A model generated the notes under the pieces. It saw nothing but the letters and a program-made list of their open reading frames with translations. It was not told where the DNA came from and did not search any database. DNA of 64,000 nucleotides, taken from contig JAHLKG010000001.1 in NCBI GenBank assembly GCA_025526995.1, positions 496,001 through 560,000 on the forward strand, read 5' to 3'. The stretch is from Powellomyces hirtus. Lineage: Eukaryota; Chytridiomycota; Chytridiomycetes; Spizellomycetales; Powellomycetaceae. Within the stretch, counting starts at the first letter, position 1. Every line of letters starts with the position of its first letter. This document shows positions 10,249 to 22,404 of this stretch, piece by piece. A program made the position numbers and the translations under genes.

Positions 10249-13200
10249 CTATCCGCGCTGCGCCCCGCGTTCCAGCACCACGTTTCCTTCCGCGAGCGTG
10301 CGTTCCGTCGAGGCGCCCGTCGCAGCCGTATCATACAGGGCCGTCATGTACGAGATATCGTCCGCGGGGTGGCGGTACAGGCCCTGCTTGAGGCGCTTCT
10401 GGTCGAGGTAGTGGCCAATAAAGCCAATGGAGCGGCCGAGGACAAAGAGGCCGTTGAGGGTTCCAATGTTGATGTATTCTTCGGCCTCGTCGGTCGAGAA
10501 GGCGCCGCAGCCGCGGAGGAGGTCGACAAACGCGACGCCGACCGCGCCGTCAACGTTGAGGATCAGGTTGTCCTTTTTCGCGGTCGTGATCTTCTCAACC
10601 GCGAGGGCGTACTTGAAAATGTCCGTGTTGGGGAAATGGGTCAGGACATAGTTCTTGACAATCTCAACGCGCAGGTCCGGGTTGGTGCGCGACTTGATCT
10701 TGTGGCCAATGCCGAGAATCAGCTGGTTCGATTTGCGTTTGGACGTGACAAAGTCCGACGGGGTGAGGAGCGAGTCGTAGGCGGTCGAGAAATCGCGCGC
10801 GGCGCCGTCCAGTGCGCCACCGAAACGTTCGCCAATAGTCAAGAGACCCGCGACAAGGGACGAAATCAGGTCTTTACCCGCCCGGGCAGTGACAATGGTG
10901 TTGTGCGCACCAGACACGGCGGGCCCGTGGTCGGCCGTGAGCATGAGGACCATTTCAATGAATTTGGTCGCGTAGGTCGGCAGACGGCGCTTGAACCACA
11001 GCAGGGAGAGGACACCCCCGATACCAATGTCTTCCTTGAACACCTCACTGATGGCCATGCCGGCGTACAAGAGTTCCTGGCCTCGGTCGTCGCAGATGGT
11101 AGAGATGAAGGAAGCGGGCTTGCGGATGAGTCCGAGTTCCTGCGCCCAAGAGTAGTCGATGGGGATCTTGGGCGCCGGGGGCTCGGGTTCCTGGACGATC
11201 GTCTTGTTGGCCACGAGCGAGTCAAACACCTTCTCGAGGGCTTCGGGGAGGTCCTCGAATGTTTCGGGGACAACGACACCGGCCGCGCGGAGGGCCTTGT
11301 TCTTGGCGTCGGCCGTCTCCATGTCCGAATTGGCCATCGATCCGGCGTGACCAAACTGCACGTCCGTCGTGAACATCTTGGCGCAGGTTCCGATACACCA
11401 CGCCACAACGGGCTTGGTGATGCGGCCGTCCTTGACGGCCTGGGCGACCTGGTACTCTTCAACACCACCGACCTCACCAAGGAGGACAAGGATTTTCGCG
11501 AGCGGGTCCTGCTGGTAGCGGAGCATGTGGTCGATAAAGGTCGAGCCAGGGTATCTGTCACCGCCAATGGCCACGCCCTCGTAGACGCCGTCGGTGGAGC
11601 GCGAGATGATGTTGTTGAGTTCGTTCGACATACCGCCCGACTTGGAGACGTAGGCCACGGATCCGGCGCGGTACAGTTTGGACGAGACAATGTTGTCCAT
11701 CATGCCGCCAGTGTTACCAATCTTGAAGCAGCCGGGCTTGATGCCACCGACGGTGGCGGGGCCAATGAGGAGAATCTTCTTGGCCTCTGCTTCGTGGAGA
11801 AGCTGACGAGCACGCTTTTCGGGAACACCTTCGGCAATGATGGCAATGGTGCGGATGGCAGAGTGGTTCATGAGCTGCTGGGTCGACTCGTAGACACTGC
11901 GGCAAGAGGCAAAGTTGACCACCACGTCAACGCCGGGGAAGCGCTCGACGGCTTCCTCAATGCTCGTGTAAACGGGAACGAGCATTTCCTTGGTGCCCCA
12001 GTAAAACTTTTGCACGTGGTGTCCACCAAAGGGGTAGATCATGCAGGCGACGGAAGGCTGCGTTCGTCCGCACATAAAGTCAAAGTCGAGCATTCCCTGC
12101 ACGGCGCGGGGCTGCATTCCGTAGATGAAAGCCCGGGTGTTGGGAGTAAAGGGGATGACCGAGGAGATGGGGTTGGAGATGCTCTTGGCCGCGGTGCTGC
12201 CGTTGGTTGCCGTGACACTGGCGGGGGCTGCGTCGGGGACCGCAGCAGTAGTGGGACTCGTGCGCGTCTTGGGAGGAGCAGGCTGGGCAATGTCAAGGAG
12301 GCCGCTTCCGCCCGAGGTGGCGTGGTGGTGGTGACCGTTCATGGCCGCCTTGATGTCGCCGCCCTTGAGCGCAAGGGGAACGATACCGGTGACGTGCATT
12401 TCGGGGCCAAACACGTTAATCTCCACACCGAGGGTATCGCCCAGCACGCGCATCATGCGCAGACCTTCCTGGTAGTTGGGTCCGGCGCGCCGCACAAAGA
12501 TGCGAACCTTGTGCTCCTGCAATGGGCGTTGGTAGTCCTTCAGGGCCTTGATGATGCCCTTAAAGGTAGCGGCAACGTTGGTAAAGTTGGCAATGCCACC
12601 ACCGATAAAGAGGAACTTTCCTTCGGGGTGGGGCTTGCCGCGGGTCATGAGATCGAGAATGGTCTTTCCGTACTCGTAGGTCTGCGACTCGGATGGCGCT
12701 CCAGAGTATTCTCCATAGTTGGCCAGCTCGTGCGCGAAACCGAGAGCAGCAATGGCGTCAGAGTAGACGACGGAAGCACCTCCACCCGCGACCATGGTCC
12801 AGATGCGACCCTGTGCATTGAGCACCGTGAGTTTGAGCGATGCTCCAGTCTTGGCATCGAGATCGGCAATGTAGGCTTCTTCCTTGGTCAGTTCGCGTCC
12901 AAAGGGAGCAGGGAATTCGATGGCAGGGCCCCAAGAAGGACCCGAGCCGGTGGATGGGTAGGCATTCTTTCTCGCAATGGCCCACTGCTTTCCGCACTCA
13001 AAGTCGGCGGTTTGATCGAGCTTGGCGGCCAGATCGAGGTAAAAGACCTGCGGCGGGCTCCCAGGCGTTTCCAGAACGACGAGGGGGTTGATTTCGAGGT
13101 AGGTGAACTGCAGATCGGTGTAGACGGCGTAGAGACGGGTGATAAAATCGACCAGAGTGGCTTTTTGCGAGGCCGATTTGACGTCGTGCAGCAGGACCTT

Positions 13201-13896
13201 TTCGATGGTATGCGGGTCGGGGAAGGGCTGGTTGACCTGGACCAAGAGTTTCCTGGCTTTCGCGTCCACGTCACCCACGTCGACGCCTCCCTCGTGGGTA
13301 AAGAGGATCCAGTCGCCTTCACGGACCGAGTTGATGGCGACATAGTATTCCGAGTCGTCGGGGTGCACGCAGAGGGGTTCGACGAGGAAGGTGTGGAGCA
13401 GTCCGACGGTTTTCTCCAACCTGAATTCGGTGCCTGCGCGCTTGGCGATCCATTCCTTGACGCCGGCCCAGTCGAGACAGATTCCGAGCAGGCCGTTCTT
13501 TCCGCGACGCTTGATGAGCTGGTCGGGTTTGCAGACGAGTTTTTCAGTCTTGACCCAGGGGTTTTCGCGCTCGGCCTTGTCAAAGACTTCTCGGACGTGC
13601 AGCTGGAACTCTGCGGGGTTTTTGAGCAGGGAGCAGTCAAAGGGAAGGTGGACCATGCGGTTGGGGGCGAGGAAGGAGGCAGCAGCGGCATTCGACGTGG
13701 TGATGATGGTGGTGGTGGCGGCGGTCGGGGGTTTTGAGGTTGCGGCAGTGGGAGTAGGAGAGGTGGTTGAAGATGGCGAGGTCAGCAGCTGTTCCTGAGC
13801 AGCAGCAGCAGCAGCGACTGAAGGGTGGGAAAGACGTGGCAACCAGTAGGCGAGCAGAAGCTTGCCGTCATATTCGCGGATGGGTTTGGCCGACAT
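10249..13896 (-). CDS. ATP-citrate lyase, fused single-chain form, 1215 aa
   Basis: The enzyme makes acetyl-CoA and oxaloacetate from citrate, CoA and ATP in the cytosol, supplying lipid synthesis. The intronless frame matches the animal-type single chain throughout. The N-terminal part has a citrate-binding/ATP-grasp half ([47 protein letters not shown]). The central CoA-ligase part includes [20 protein letters not shown] and the phosphohistidine motif QFGHAG (His about 850). The C-terminal citrate-synthase-like part contains [13 protein letters not shown] and [23 protein letters not shown] 13894-13896 was chosen because MSAK starts the animal proteins; the open frame continues upstream into leader. 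An Ala/Thr/Ser-rich insert lies at about residues 25-85. Ascomycetes split this enzyme into two genes, so the fused form is informative about the lineage. Confidence 0.97.
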   Translation of the reverse strand: MSAKPIREYDGKLLLAYWLPRLSHPSVAAAAAAQEQLLTSPSSTTSPTPTAATSKPPTAATTTIITTSNAAAASFLAPNRMVHLPFDCSLLKNPAEFQLHVREVFDKAERENPWVKTEKLVCKPDQLIKRRGKNGLLGICLDWAGVKEWIAKRAGTEFRLEKTVGLLHTFLVEPLCVHPDDSEYYVAINSVREGDWILFTHEGGVDVGDVDAKARKLLVQVNQPFPDPHTIEKVLLHDVKSASQKATLVDFITRLYAVYTDLQFTYLEINPLVVLETPGSPPQVFYLDLAAKLDQTADFECGKQWAIARKNAYPSTGSGPSWGPAIEFPAPFGRELTKEEAYIADLDAKTGASLKLTVLNAQGRIWTMVAGGGASVVYSDAIAALGFAHELANYGEYSGAPSESQTYEYGKTILDLMTRGKPHPEGKFLFIGGGIANFTNVAATFKGIIKALKDYQRPLQEHKVRIFVRRAGPNYQEGLRMMRVLGDTLGVEINVFGPEMHVTGIVPLALKGGDIKAAMNGHHHHATSGGSGLLDIAQPAPPKTRTSPTTAAVPDAAPASVTATNGSTAAKSISNPISSVIPFTPNTRAFIYGMQPRAVQGMLDFDFMCGRTQPSVACMIYPFGGHHVQKFYWGTKEMLVPVYTSIEEAVERFPGVDVVVNFASCRSVYESTQQLMNHSAIRTIAIIAEGVPEKRARQLLHEAEAKKILLIGPATVGGIKPGCFKIGNTGGMMDNIVSSKLYRAGSVAYVSKSGGMSNELNNIISRSTDGVYEGVAIGGDRYPGSTFIDHMLRYQQDPLAKILVLLGEVGGVEEYQVAQAVKDGRITKPVVAWCIGTCAKMFTTDVQFGHAGSMANSDMETADAKNKALRAAGVVVPETFEDLPEALEKVFDSLVANKTIVQEPEPPAPKIPIDYSWAQELGLIRKPASFISTICDDRGQELLYAGMAISEVFKEDIGIGGVLSLLWFKRRLPTYATKFIEMVLMLTADHGPAVSGAHNTIVTARAGKDLISSLVAGLLTIGERFGGALDGAARDFSTAYDSLLTPSDFVTSKRKSNQLILGIGHKIKSRTNPDLRVEIVKNYVLTHFPNTDIFKYALAVEKITTAKKDNLILNVDGAVGVAFVDLLRGCGAFSTDEAEEYINIGTLNGLFVLGRSIGFIGHYLDQKRLKQGLYRHPADDISYMTALYDTAATGASTERTLAEGNVVLERGAQRG

Positions 13897-14911
13897 TGTA
13901 GGTGGACGTGCTGCAAAGGGGATAGTGGAAGAGTGAATGAGAAATGTGTATGTGTGTATGTACAAGCTTGGGGGCAAGGCGTGGGTGTGTGTGGGTGGGG
14001 CAAAGGAGGAGAGCAAGGGACACGCACTTTATAGTCGGTGGAGGAGGATAGTAGGACGAACCAAGAGAGAGGGGGGGAGAGGGGAAAAAAGGAGGAGGAG
14101 TTGACTAACGGGAGAATGGACAAACGCGACGAGTCCATCAGCGCGCTCACCCACAAAACACAACCCATAAAACACACCACCATGCGATGGATGATTGACT
14201 GACTGACTAGTTATAGCATTATGCGTGCTGACTCCTATGACTGCCTGCCACTGCCTGAGTGAGTGAGTTGAGTGACTGCCTGTCTGAGTGGTTGTTGGTT
14301 GGGTTGAGTGATTGAAATGGAGGGGGGTGACTGACTGACTCATGAGTGAAACTAATCGATCGCTATGCATACTATATGTAACCCACGTCTCTCACTCCCT
14401 CTCACGTGACTGATAATACGTTCAATGCATGTGTGGGTCCACCGGTGGAACGGCCGCCCTCATGCCGTCTTGTTGTTGTTGTTGTTGTTGTTGTCACTAA
14501 TCGATCCGCTCCCCCCATGCCTGTATTTAGCCTCCTGATTCTATCCCTAATTCTATCCCGCATGGCATGATGAATGTGGCCACACAAGCAAGATCAGATG
14601 GGATCGATCTGATGGTGATGGGAATTCATTTACCCCGATTTGGGGGCGACGACGCGTCCCATCTTCCTATCAGATCCCCCATTATCAATTTGGCAAATCA
14701 GAACGCGTTGCCTGGCGCATACCCGCAAGAACGGGAAAAAGTATTCCTACTATCGATATACCCCCTAGAGTAGAAGCAATGGGCTGATGACCCCATTCCG
14801 ACATATCACTCCCATTCACGTAAGCGGGTCACATCTAATGCCTGCGATTATATGCCTGCGATTCTATGCCCCACCTCACTCTAGCACTTTGCACTGCACC
14901 GTGCCAAATCT
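13897..14911. promoter_or_regulatory. Upstream region of ATP-citrate lyase, with TGAC tandem motifs
   Basis: About 1 kb between the lyase start and the UTP25 3' end, without a convincing gene. It carries reiterated TGAC/TGAG words, for example around 14197-14211 and 14325-14348. The latter includes TGACTCA at 14336-14342, which fits a bZIP (Gcn4/AP-1-like) consensus. A (TTG)n microsatellite lies at about 14471-14494. Regulation by these is inferred only. Confidence 0.4.
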
Positions 14912-17361
14912 CTACGTAAACATAAACGCCTCCTTGTCCCCCTCACACATCCTCGCAACCCGCTGCGTCCCCACAACGCGTTCCAACTTGAGTCGGTCAT
15001 ACCGCGTGTACAGCGCCGCACACGTCACCACCGCCCCCGTCGTCCCCGTCGTCGGCCCCCCACTGCTGATCGATTTCCGATCCCCACTTTCGAGCATATT
15101 GACCATTTCCGCATAATACTCGCCGTACTCCGGGAGCCCATAAAACACAAGGTGCTGGATCCCCCGCAGACGGTACCGCCGGAAGAAATGGAACCGTTCC
15201 GTCGTCAGCGCGTAGCTCGCCCGTCCGTGGAAAAAGTCGGACCGCGCCCGCGAAATGTCCCGTGTCGGTGTGTATCTGAGAGTGAGTGAGAGAGAGTGAC
15301 AGAATATAAGGGATGGGCGTTAGATGACCGAGCGGCGGACGCGCGAGCTTGTTTTTTTTGTTTTTTTTTTGTTTTTTTTCTCACAACTCCAAACGTACTC
15401 GCACAACTCGACCGCGTCATAATGATGCTCCTCCAAATAATTCCTGATCCTGACAAAATCGAAATAACTCGGCACAAACACCAACGAATGCTTCTGCTGC
15501 ACCACGCTATCGCGCAGCGTCGGGAGGATCGTGTCCACAAAAAACGCGAACCGGTCGTCATCCGCCGTCGCAGGACTCTGCGTAGGCACCCGGTGGAAAA
15601 TCTGGGGCGCCTGCACCGCCACATCCGCAATCGTGCCCTTGATCGCCGACGCTCGCAGCTTGAGTTTCCCGCCCACCACGTTCTTGCAGTCGCGGTTGAA
15701 CAGCGCGTTGATTTCCGGCGCCAGGAACCGCGTCAGAATGATCGTCTGCCGCACATACGCCGCTTTGCCGTCGAGATAATACGCTCGCACGCGCGAAAAG
15801 TCGCACCCGTGCGCGTCCTTTGGAATAAGGTTGAGGTGCGAGAAGAGGTGCGTCATATGGTCCCAGTTCTGCATCAGGTACGTATCGGCCATATCGGCAA
15901 CCACCACTTCAATCCCCGCGAGGAAATCGAAATCGCGTTTTTTCTCGCCCGGGGCGCCAATGACCATGCGCAGACCCAGCGGTGATGCGACGATAATGTC
16001 GGACGAGTAGAAATCAGCGTACAGTTTGAGTTGCGTGCGCGAGAATTTGAGCCCCACGCGGAAACAGTCGTCAATGTTGCCGTCAAACAGCCATTTGTGG
16101 TCCAGCGGCTTCTTACTGTCGTGGTGCGTCGGTTCCGTGTCGTCACTTCCAAACTCGTCAAAAAAGCGTTTCTTGTTGTCTTGCTGCTTGGTGCCCGACA
16201 GCGCCATCAGCGTGCTCACGATATCCAGCGCCGCGTTCTTGAACGGCGCGAGGATCAGCACTTTGGGCCGGGTAAAGGCCTGATCGCGGCATTCGAGATC
16301 CGGGCTCACCGTGTCGGCGCGCAGTTTCGCCGTGTTTTTGAGAACCCGGTCGCGCGTCTTGTAGACGTGGTTCAGCGCGTGGAGGGCATACGTTGCGCGC
16401 AGTTCCGCCGTGTTGCTGCGGGTTTGCTGCGTGTAGAGAATGTCTTTGTACGAACCCATGTGCGACAGCATGCCGGCTTGGAGCGGTGTGAAGGGGGGCG
16501 GTGGGGGTGGTGTGGGTGCGCCGGGCATGGTTGTGGTGTTGGCAAAGTTTTTGGACGCCACAAACTTTGTCCATGGCTCGTGGAGACGCTGCTTGATCTG
16601 CGCCGCTACGAGCGAGGCTGGGCGGGGTGGCAATGATGGTGGTAATGGTGATGTCGCTGGTGATGTGTCCGAGGTCGTCGAAGATTTGAGTGTGGCATGG
16701 GCGACGGTGCCGAGCAGGTCGTCGGTGGTGACAGAGGTAACCCACTCGTTGGCATCTGCGGACGCGGATGCAAACGCGAGGGATTCGGAAACATGGTCTC
16801 CGAAATGCCGTTCCCAGAGATCAGTTGCTGACTGCCCTGTTGCGTCGTCCGAGTCCGAGTCTGCCTCCTCCTCGGCGGCGGCGGCTACTTCGTCTTCGTC
16901 TTCCTCCTCCTCCTCTGATTCTTCTTCTGATTCGCCTTGCTCGTCGGCCGCGCTTTGCAAATCATCCCCGTCCTCTTGGTCAGATTCCTCTTCTTCCACC
17001 TCTACTTGTTCCGCAGTCCTGTCCTCCTCCACTTCCACATCACCACCTTTCCGCGCCTTCTTCCTTGCTAAATAAAAAAAACAACCGGACAAAACGCCAT
17101 TAACTTTCAAGTCCAAGTCTTCCCAACATCACCTCCACCAAACACCTGATACATACGTTTACTGTCCCCTCCCCCATCCCTAGCACCACCCTTCTTGCCG
17201 TTTTTGACACCGACCGCAGCGGCCGATACGTCGTCGGCCGTACCGTTAGTAGTGCTGGTGCGTTTGGCTGCAGACGACCGTTTGAGCCCTTTGACGAGCT
17301 TGCTGAAGGCGGAGGGAGCATCCCAGTCGTCGGAATGGCTGGTGGATTTTCGTTTCGGCAT
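14912..17361 (-). CDS. UTP25: UTP25 / DEF homologue, small-subunit processome component, 753 aa
   Basis: Exons 17133-17361, 15399-17067 and 14912-15275 join in phase (GTGATG and GTACGT donors). The protein belongs to the Utp25/digestive-organ-expansion-factor family, a helicase-like nucleolar protein needed for 18S rRNA maturation. Residues about 85-150 are a very acidic E/D stretch. The conserved core reads RPKVLILAPFKNAALDIV, SDIIVASPLGLRM, FDFLAGIEVVVADMAD, LMQNWDHMTHLFSHLN, LVFVPSYFDFVRIRNYLEE, ending ISRARSDFFHGRASYALTTE and HLVFYGLPEYGEYYAEMVN. Length is close to yeast Utp25 (721 aa). The start is 260 bases from the divergent CEP78 start, so the two may share a promoter. Confidence 0.92.
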
Positions 17362-17621
17362 GAGTGAACTTGTTATGTGTTGCCTTTTGTAAACCACGGT
17401 ACAGGAGTCAACCGACAAATGTCATATGTCAAATGTCAAAATGCACAGAAACACAAAAAAGAAATAAACACTGTCTCATCGGTGGTCCAAAAATCTCACT
17501 CGTCGAACGTGTGGCGGCACAGCCACGGAACCAACACCCCCAACAAACGCGCGTGTCCTAACCACCCTTCTTCTTTTCCACCAGTTTTTTTTTAGCGGTT
17601 ATTCTTTTCGATCCCCCGGTC

Positions 17622-20450
17622 ATGCACGGCGAGCTCGGCACGGGCCTCAATGTCTGTTTCGACGGGGACCTGATCCGCCGCGCGGAAGATTGGGGTCATA
17701 TCCTCCTCGCGCTCCGCAAGAACAGCCAGGCGCAGAAAATTCGCATTCTGTCCGAGGGGCTGCTGGCTCGTAGGTGTCCGTTGCGTTGGATGTTGCTTGT
17801 GTATATTTGAGGGCTGTGGAAATGGGATAAACGAGATCTGACGTGGGGGGTTTGTTTGTGTAGCGCTTCAGACTCTGTCGTCTAGTCGTAATCCGTCCGA
17901 TAAGAACAAGACTACGAACCCTCGCAAACGCCCATCCGCCCGCGTCGTCCCTGTCCTGCTCTCCAACGACCGTGTGACGCGATATCTCGCCAGGTGCGGC
18001 CCACAAACTCATTGCTGGCTCTTCCCCCCCCCCCCCCCCCTCGGAATTTGAATGTTTAAATTTCATTTTATCACACGCACACAACCAGCTCCATCAAAGG
18101 CTGTCTCGTCATCAACCCCGCGCTGGCAGAGTTGGAGCTCGCGGGTGTACCGTTGACGTTGCAGGCGTTGCAGTTGCTTGCGCAGGTAGGCGATGCGACG
18201 AGTGCGCGGGATGTGTGAGAATAATGTGTGGGAGCTATAGGTGGATGACTTATCGATTGAGGTTGTGCTTTAGGGCCTCTCCCATGCCAAATCCCTTCAA
18301 AAACTCTCCCTCGCCCGTTGCGCAATTGGTGATCAAGGACTTTTTGGTAACCTAACACTTCCATCTCAACCCCCGCCCTGTCCACGCACACCCCACTCAC
18401 ACATCATCGTCCCCACCTAGCCATCTCCAAACCCCTCAAACACCTCCCCTCCCTCACCACCCTCAATTTCGGCGGCTGCCTCTTGACCCCAACGGGCGCC
18501 AGCGTCCTCACCGACCTCCTCACCAGCCGCGCCGTACGACGCCAAGCAGCGATTTGGGAATGCACGTTGAGGCAGCCCACAGCGACCCGTAGAAAAGGTA
18601 GACGTGCCGCCGCCCACACGAGGGTTGCGGATGTGGTGGCCGCGACACCCGCGTATAGGTTGGGGCTCCCTACTCCCATCACCCGTCTAACGCTGTGTCA
18701 TAACGTCCTCGGCGATGACGGAGTCCATTTTTTAATGGAGCCCCTCGTGGAGGAGATTGGGCTGTTGGGTAAGTGGGTGAGGTGAAAAAACCGAACATGG
18801 ATGGAGCACCGTCTCTAATAACGTTTTTTTCTTTTCTTCTGATGAACAGCACTGGATCTCCAATACAACGACATCACGACCACGGGGGCCGACATTGTCC
18901 ACCAAGTCCTGCACCTCAACACCGAGCTCGAGATTGTCGATCTGCGCTCCAACCACGTGGACGCACCCGTGTGGAGCGACATTGCAGCGTGCCTGGCCCA
19001 CAACTCGCGGAACAAACGTACTCTCAACCTCGATCCTAGTCCGAATCCTAATCACACGAAGGGAGAAGCACCCCTTCCCACCACCACCACCACCACCACC
19101 ACCCCGCTCCAATTACAATGGCTGGATAAATCCCACCCGCTGCGCAACACCTACCATAACGCCCAGTCCCGCTTTGCCCCCAAACCACGGCCACGCACAC
19201 AGAGCGTGCACATGGGGCTGGGGACGGGGCCGTCGCATCGCGTACCGCTACCCAGATTCCCGCTCAAGGATCGACACGCGCAGCGGTATCAGCAAGCGGC
19301 GATCGAGGACCGCCCGCCGTTTAGACCGGCCGGTGTGGCGAGTGTCAATATAACCACCACCAACAACAACAACAACAACAACGGCAACAACACCATATCA
19401 CCCCGCAAAACCACCCACACCCACAAATATAAACGCACAGTTCGGTTCACGGGCCTCGACCACATCAACCACGAGACGCCGCAACGCGCATTACCACCCG
19501 ACTTGCAGGACCAAGCCCGCACCGACCTCGTGCGGCAGAACGCGATGCTGCGACGCCGGTTAAAAGATCTCGAACAAAAAGTGATATCCAACAACCACCC
19601 CCACCACCACCCACAGAACAACAACAACAATAACAACAACCAAGTGGAAGCGGACACCCTTCTTCCAGATGATGTACGCGCTGCAGGTTCTGCTACCATA
19701 CCGACCCCACCCACAACAACCACAGCAGCCGACGCCGCCAACGCGCGCCACATCGAATGTCTCGTCACGCTCCTCGAATCCTCCCTCAACGGGTTTCATG
19801 CACTGCTGGACCGGATTGAAAAACGACGTGGAGGTGCGAAACTACATCCACACCACCACCATCACCACCCTCGGCGGCACCACACCCACCATGCCCCGCG
19901 GCGCCGGGAGACGGGCAGTGCGCCGCCAACAACCACGAGTCCATCACCATCTCCATCACCTACCCCGAGTGCCGATGGACGCGACGGGACCGCGGACGTG
20001 AAACATAGGCGGCGGAAAGGGGAGAGGAGACACCACCACCACCCCCCGCGTACACTTGATCAGCGGCATTCACGCGTGGAATGCCCACCGCCGCAACCGC
20101 CACCCGGTCCGCACCACGGGGACGACCCCACAGCGATCCAAATGGCCATCTCGCCCGCGCCCGCCGCTCCTGCACCTGCCACTCTTGCGATCGCAACTGC
20201 TGTTGCGGCTCGTCTACCACCACCACCACCGCCCGACAATGCGAGCGGTGACGATGATGATGATGATGATGATGATATTGTCGACCCGGCCCTCCGACTC
20301 ACGGATCTAGACCCCGAGCATGAACATGAACATGAACATCAACCCACCACCCTGCACCACCAGCAGAACAAGCAGGAGCAGCACCGGCAGAGCCAGGAAG
20401 CCTTGTTTGTGGATTTGATGGCGGAGCCGCCCGCAGTGCAGGCTTGGTGA
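17622..20450 (+). CDS. CEP78: CEP78-like centrosomal leucine-rich-repeat protein (one-base frame break in exon 4)
   Basis: Six exons: 17622-17769, 17864-17993, 18089-18185, 18274-18347, 18421-18768 and 18850-20450. About 798 aa if one base is discounted. The N-terminal half follows animal CEP78 segment by segment: DGDLIRRAEDWGHILLALRK; SIKGCLVINPALAELELAG; HAKSLQKLSLARCAIGDQGL; SLTTLNFGGC; LTLCHNVLGDDGVHFL; LDLQYNDITTTGADI; LEIVDLRSNHV. A coiled coil (ARTDLVRQNAMLRRRLKDLE) comes later, as in CEP78. The tail is His-, Asn-, Pro- and Asp-rich. CEP78 acts at centrioles and basal bodies in cilium formation. Exon 4 is one base too long for its frame: an A6 run at 18299-18304 breaks the match between KSLQ and KLSL. 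This could be a sequence error or a genuine lesion. Confidence 0.82.
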
Positions 20451-20615
20451 AACCGATAAAAAATAAAAAATAAAAAATTAATAAAATAAAAGTACCATGG
20501 CGACAACATCATCCATCCCATCGTTTAGGGTATTTGATTTCTTTTTTTTTTTTTTATCGTACGATGCAAAAGGCCACAGAGCTCTATCTATCTATATATA
20601 CAGTATACACTTTTT

Positions 20616-21765
20616 CTAAGGGACAAACTCGCTATCGCTATCGCTATCGCTATCCACCATCTCGGTCGCATGACGACATTCCACCTCATTGCGGCGGGTG
20701 GCGGTATTCCTGAACTCGGGCTCGGGCGCGTCCGAGTCTCGGCCCGCGTGGGGATGGGATGGCGGTGAGGTCGTGGTGGCGACGGCGGGCGTTTTCCGGT
20801 TTTGCGGGGTCCGTTTGCGGTTCCGGTTTGGTCGTTTCGCGGTTCGTTCGTCCGAGTCGGTGTCCGAGTCGTGGGTGCGGGGGCGAGTGGGGGACGGGGG
20901 AGCAGAGACGGTCCGTCGGCGCTTACTGCGTGTTGTGCCTGGTGGTGGGGAGTGTGGCTCGTCCTGCGCTTGTTCTTTGATCACTGCGATCGGCTCGAGT
21001 GCGACAGCCACATCCTCTTTCTCTGGCGGCAGGCTGTCTGAATCCACCAGAGCCACAGCATCCAGCACATCCTGCGACGCTACCTATTCAAAAAGGGGAT
21101 CCCCACAAAATAAAAAAAAAAACAAGAAAAAAAATGTTGACAACTCAAATCACCAGGATCCAAAAAAAACACTCGCCCCTCGCTCCCCTACCTTCACCAC
21201 CATCCCAAACACCTCACTCGCGGGTCTATGTCTATGCATCTGCAACATCTGCTTCCGCCTCTCCACCGCCAGCACGCCCGCACACCGCACCATGCGGACC
21301 AGCCACCGATGCAGCCGAACCGCGAGCGCCTTGATGGCTGCTCGCTCAATGCTGGTGCGCGGGTCATGCGTGTACGCGTCGTGCGACCACCGGAGAAGCG
21401 CGGGGACGTCGAGGAGCTCCATGTAGAATGTGTCGGCTGCGGCGGGCGGCTGGAGACCGCTGGCTTCGTGCGTGCAGGTCGGGCATTCGCTCCGCGCGGC
21501 GTCGGTTGGCTTGAATAATGCGGGAACTAAAACATGCCCGACAACACCCTATTTCAGCAAACTCACGGATTTGGAGCAGGAGCAACAACAACGCACGCCT
21601 CCCCTCCTAACCTCTCGCGCACAGGGTATCTACAAACAAGGATATCTCCAGCAGGGATTTCGAGGGTATGTCAGCCGCGAGCGAGTGCAGTGTCCAGGAA
21701 CTCGGGTGGGTTTGGAGGATATGCACGAGCTGCGCCTTCTCTTGCTGCGTCCATGACGGCAACAT
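20616..21765 (-). CDS. SANT/Myb-like nuclear protein, possibly Rrn5-like, 318 aa
   Basis: Exons 21612-21765, 21192-21526 and 20616-21083 join in phase. The N-terminus is SANT-like: WTQQEKAQLVHILQTHPSSW, then LAADIPSKSLLEISLFVDTL, resembling the fungal Rrn5 module of the RNA polymerase I upstream activation factor. A CPTC pair and a helical, Arg-rich middle (RAAIKALAVRLHRWLVRMV) follow. The C-terminal third is disordered, with basic KRRR and KRTPQNRK patches and an SDSDSDSEF tail, fitting a nuclear protein. The Rrn5 link rests only on the SANT-like stretch and is tentative. An additional 5' exon upstream of ATG 21763-21765 cannot be excluded. Confidence 0.5.
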
Positions 21766-22404
21766 AGAAACAAGCGTATGAGGATCGTGTAGATATATAT
21801 TTCCAGAGTTCGAGCAGGAGGCAGTGGAATGCAAATAAATGCAGGAAAAGAAAAAAGAAAAAGGAAAAAGGGCTGGGCGCGCGTGGGTGAGCTGCGCCAC
21901 CTCTACCCTGTACCTTTGGTATCAGCCGTCACTCTTTGATTCTCTTGTTATGCGACATATTGGAGATCTCAGGTTAGCGGAAGCCCACTCATACTTCTTG
22001 TAACAACTCCCTCCACAGCAGGCAAGCCTCCAAGTTGTCCTTCAGGCGTTTTTGACGCCACAATGTCCCTAATTTGGGCGGTGAGGTGTGCGGGAAAAAA
22101 CACAATTTCGCACAGTTTCGTCAAAGGGGGTTCGTTTGTTGCTCACCCCAACAACCTCTTCACGGATGCGTGATCGAACAGACTCCTGATTTCGCAGGTC
22201 CAGGTACAAGGGACAGTTGTGTTCCGTTCTCTCCACACATAGGGTCAGCAAGAAGATGCGCCGCACATCTCTAGATGCCATTCATTCTTTCAAAGCCCTT
22301 CAACCTCTGATGAAGGGGGAGCTCGTTGGGTGGTGCCATCAAATTACATATATAAAAATATTTATTCCTCATGTGACATCTATTCACAAGCGGTTGCGTG
22401 CAAT
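21766..22404. other. Stretch between the SANT-like gene and the sulfite reductase fusion
   Basis: Apart from the weak small-gene candidate at 21989-22339 (-), I see nothing supported here. Confidence 0.4.
21989..22339 (-). CDS. Weak candidate for a small multi-exon protein, unrecognised
   Basis: ATG 22337-22339 opens MAPPNELPLHQR. A possible 34-base intron (GTTGAA...ATCTAG) joins it to DVRRIFLLTLCVERTEHN and NQESVRSRIREEV. After a second possible intron ending AAATTAG, the frame LWRQKRLKDNLEACLLWREL runs to a stop at 21989. The first join closes in phase. The second is one base out for the frame that looks most like protein; the in-phase alternative ends after a few residues. Sequence character suggests a small helical, perhaps mitochondrial, protein. 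I cannot identify it. Confidence 0.25.

Noticed and set aside
10369..13737. An 1122-codon open frame on the + strand opposite ATP-citrate lyase
   Set aside because: It lies wholly antisense to a clearly conserved gene. It arises from strong third-position GC bias, and its translation is low-complexity (Gly/Arg/Val/Asp-rich) without domains.
14197..14348. TGACTGAC tandem words as a possible CRISPR-like or mobile element array
   Set aside because: They are short degenerate microsatellite-like words without spacers or terminal repeats. They are kept only as possible promoter motifs.
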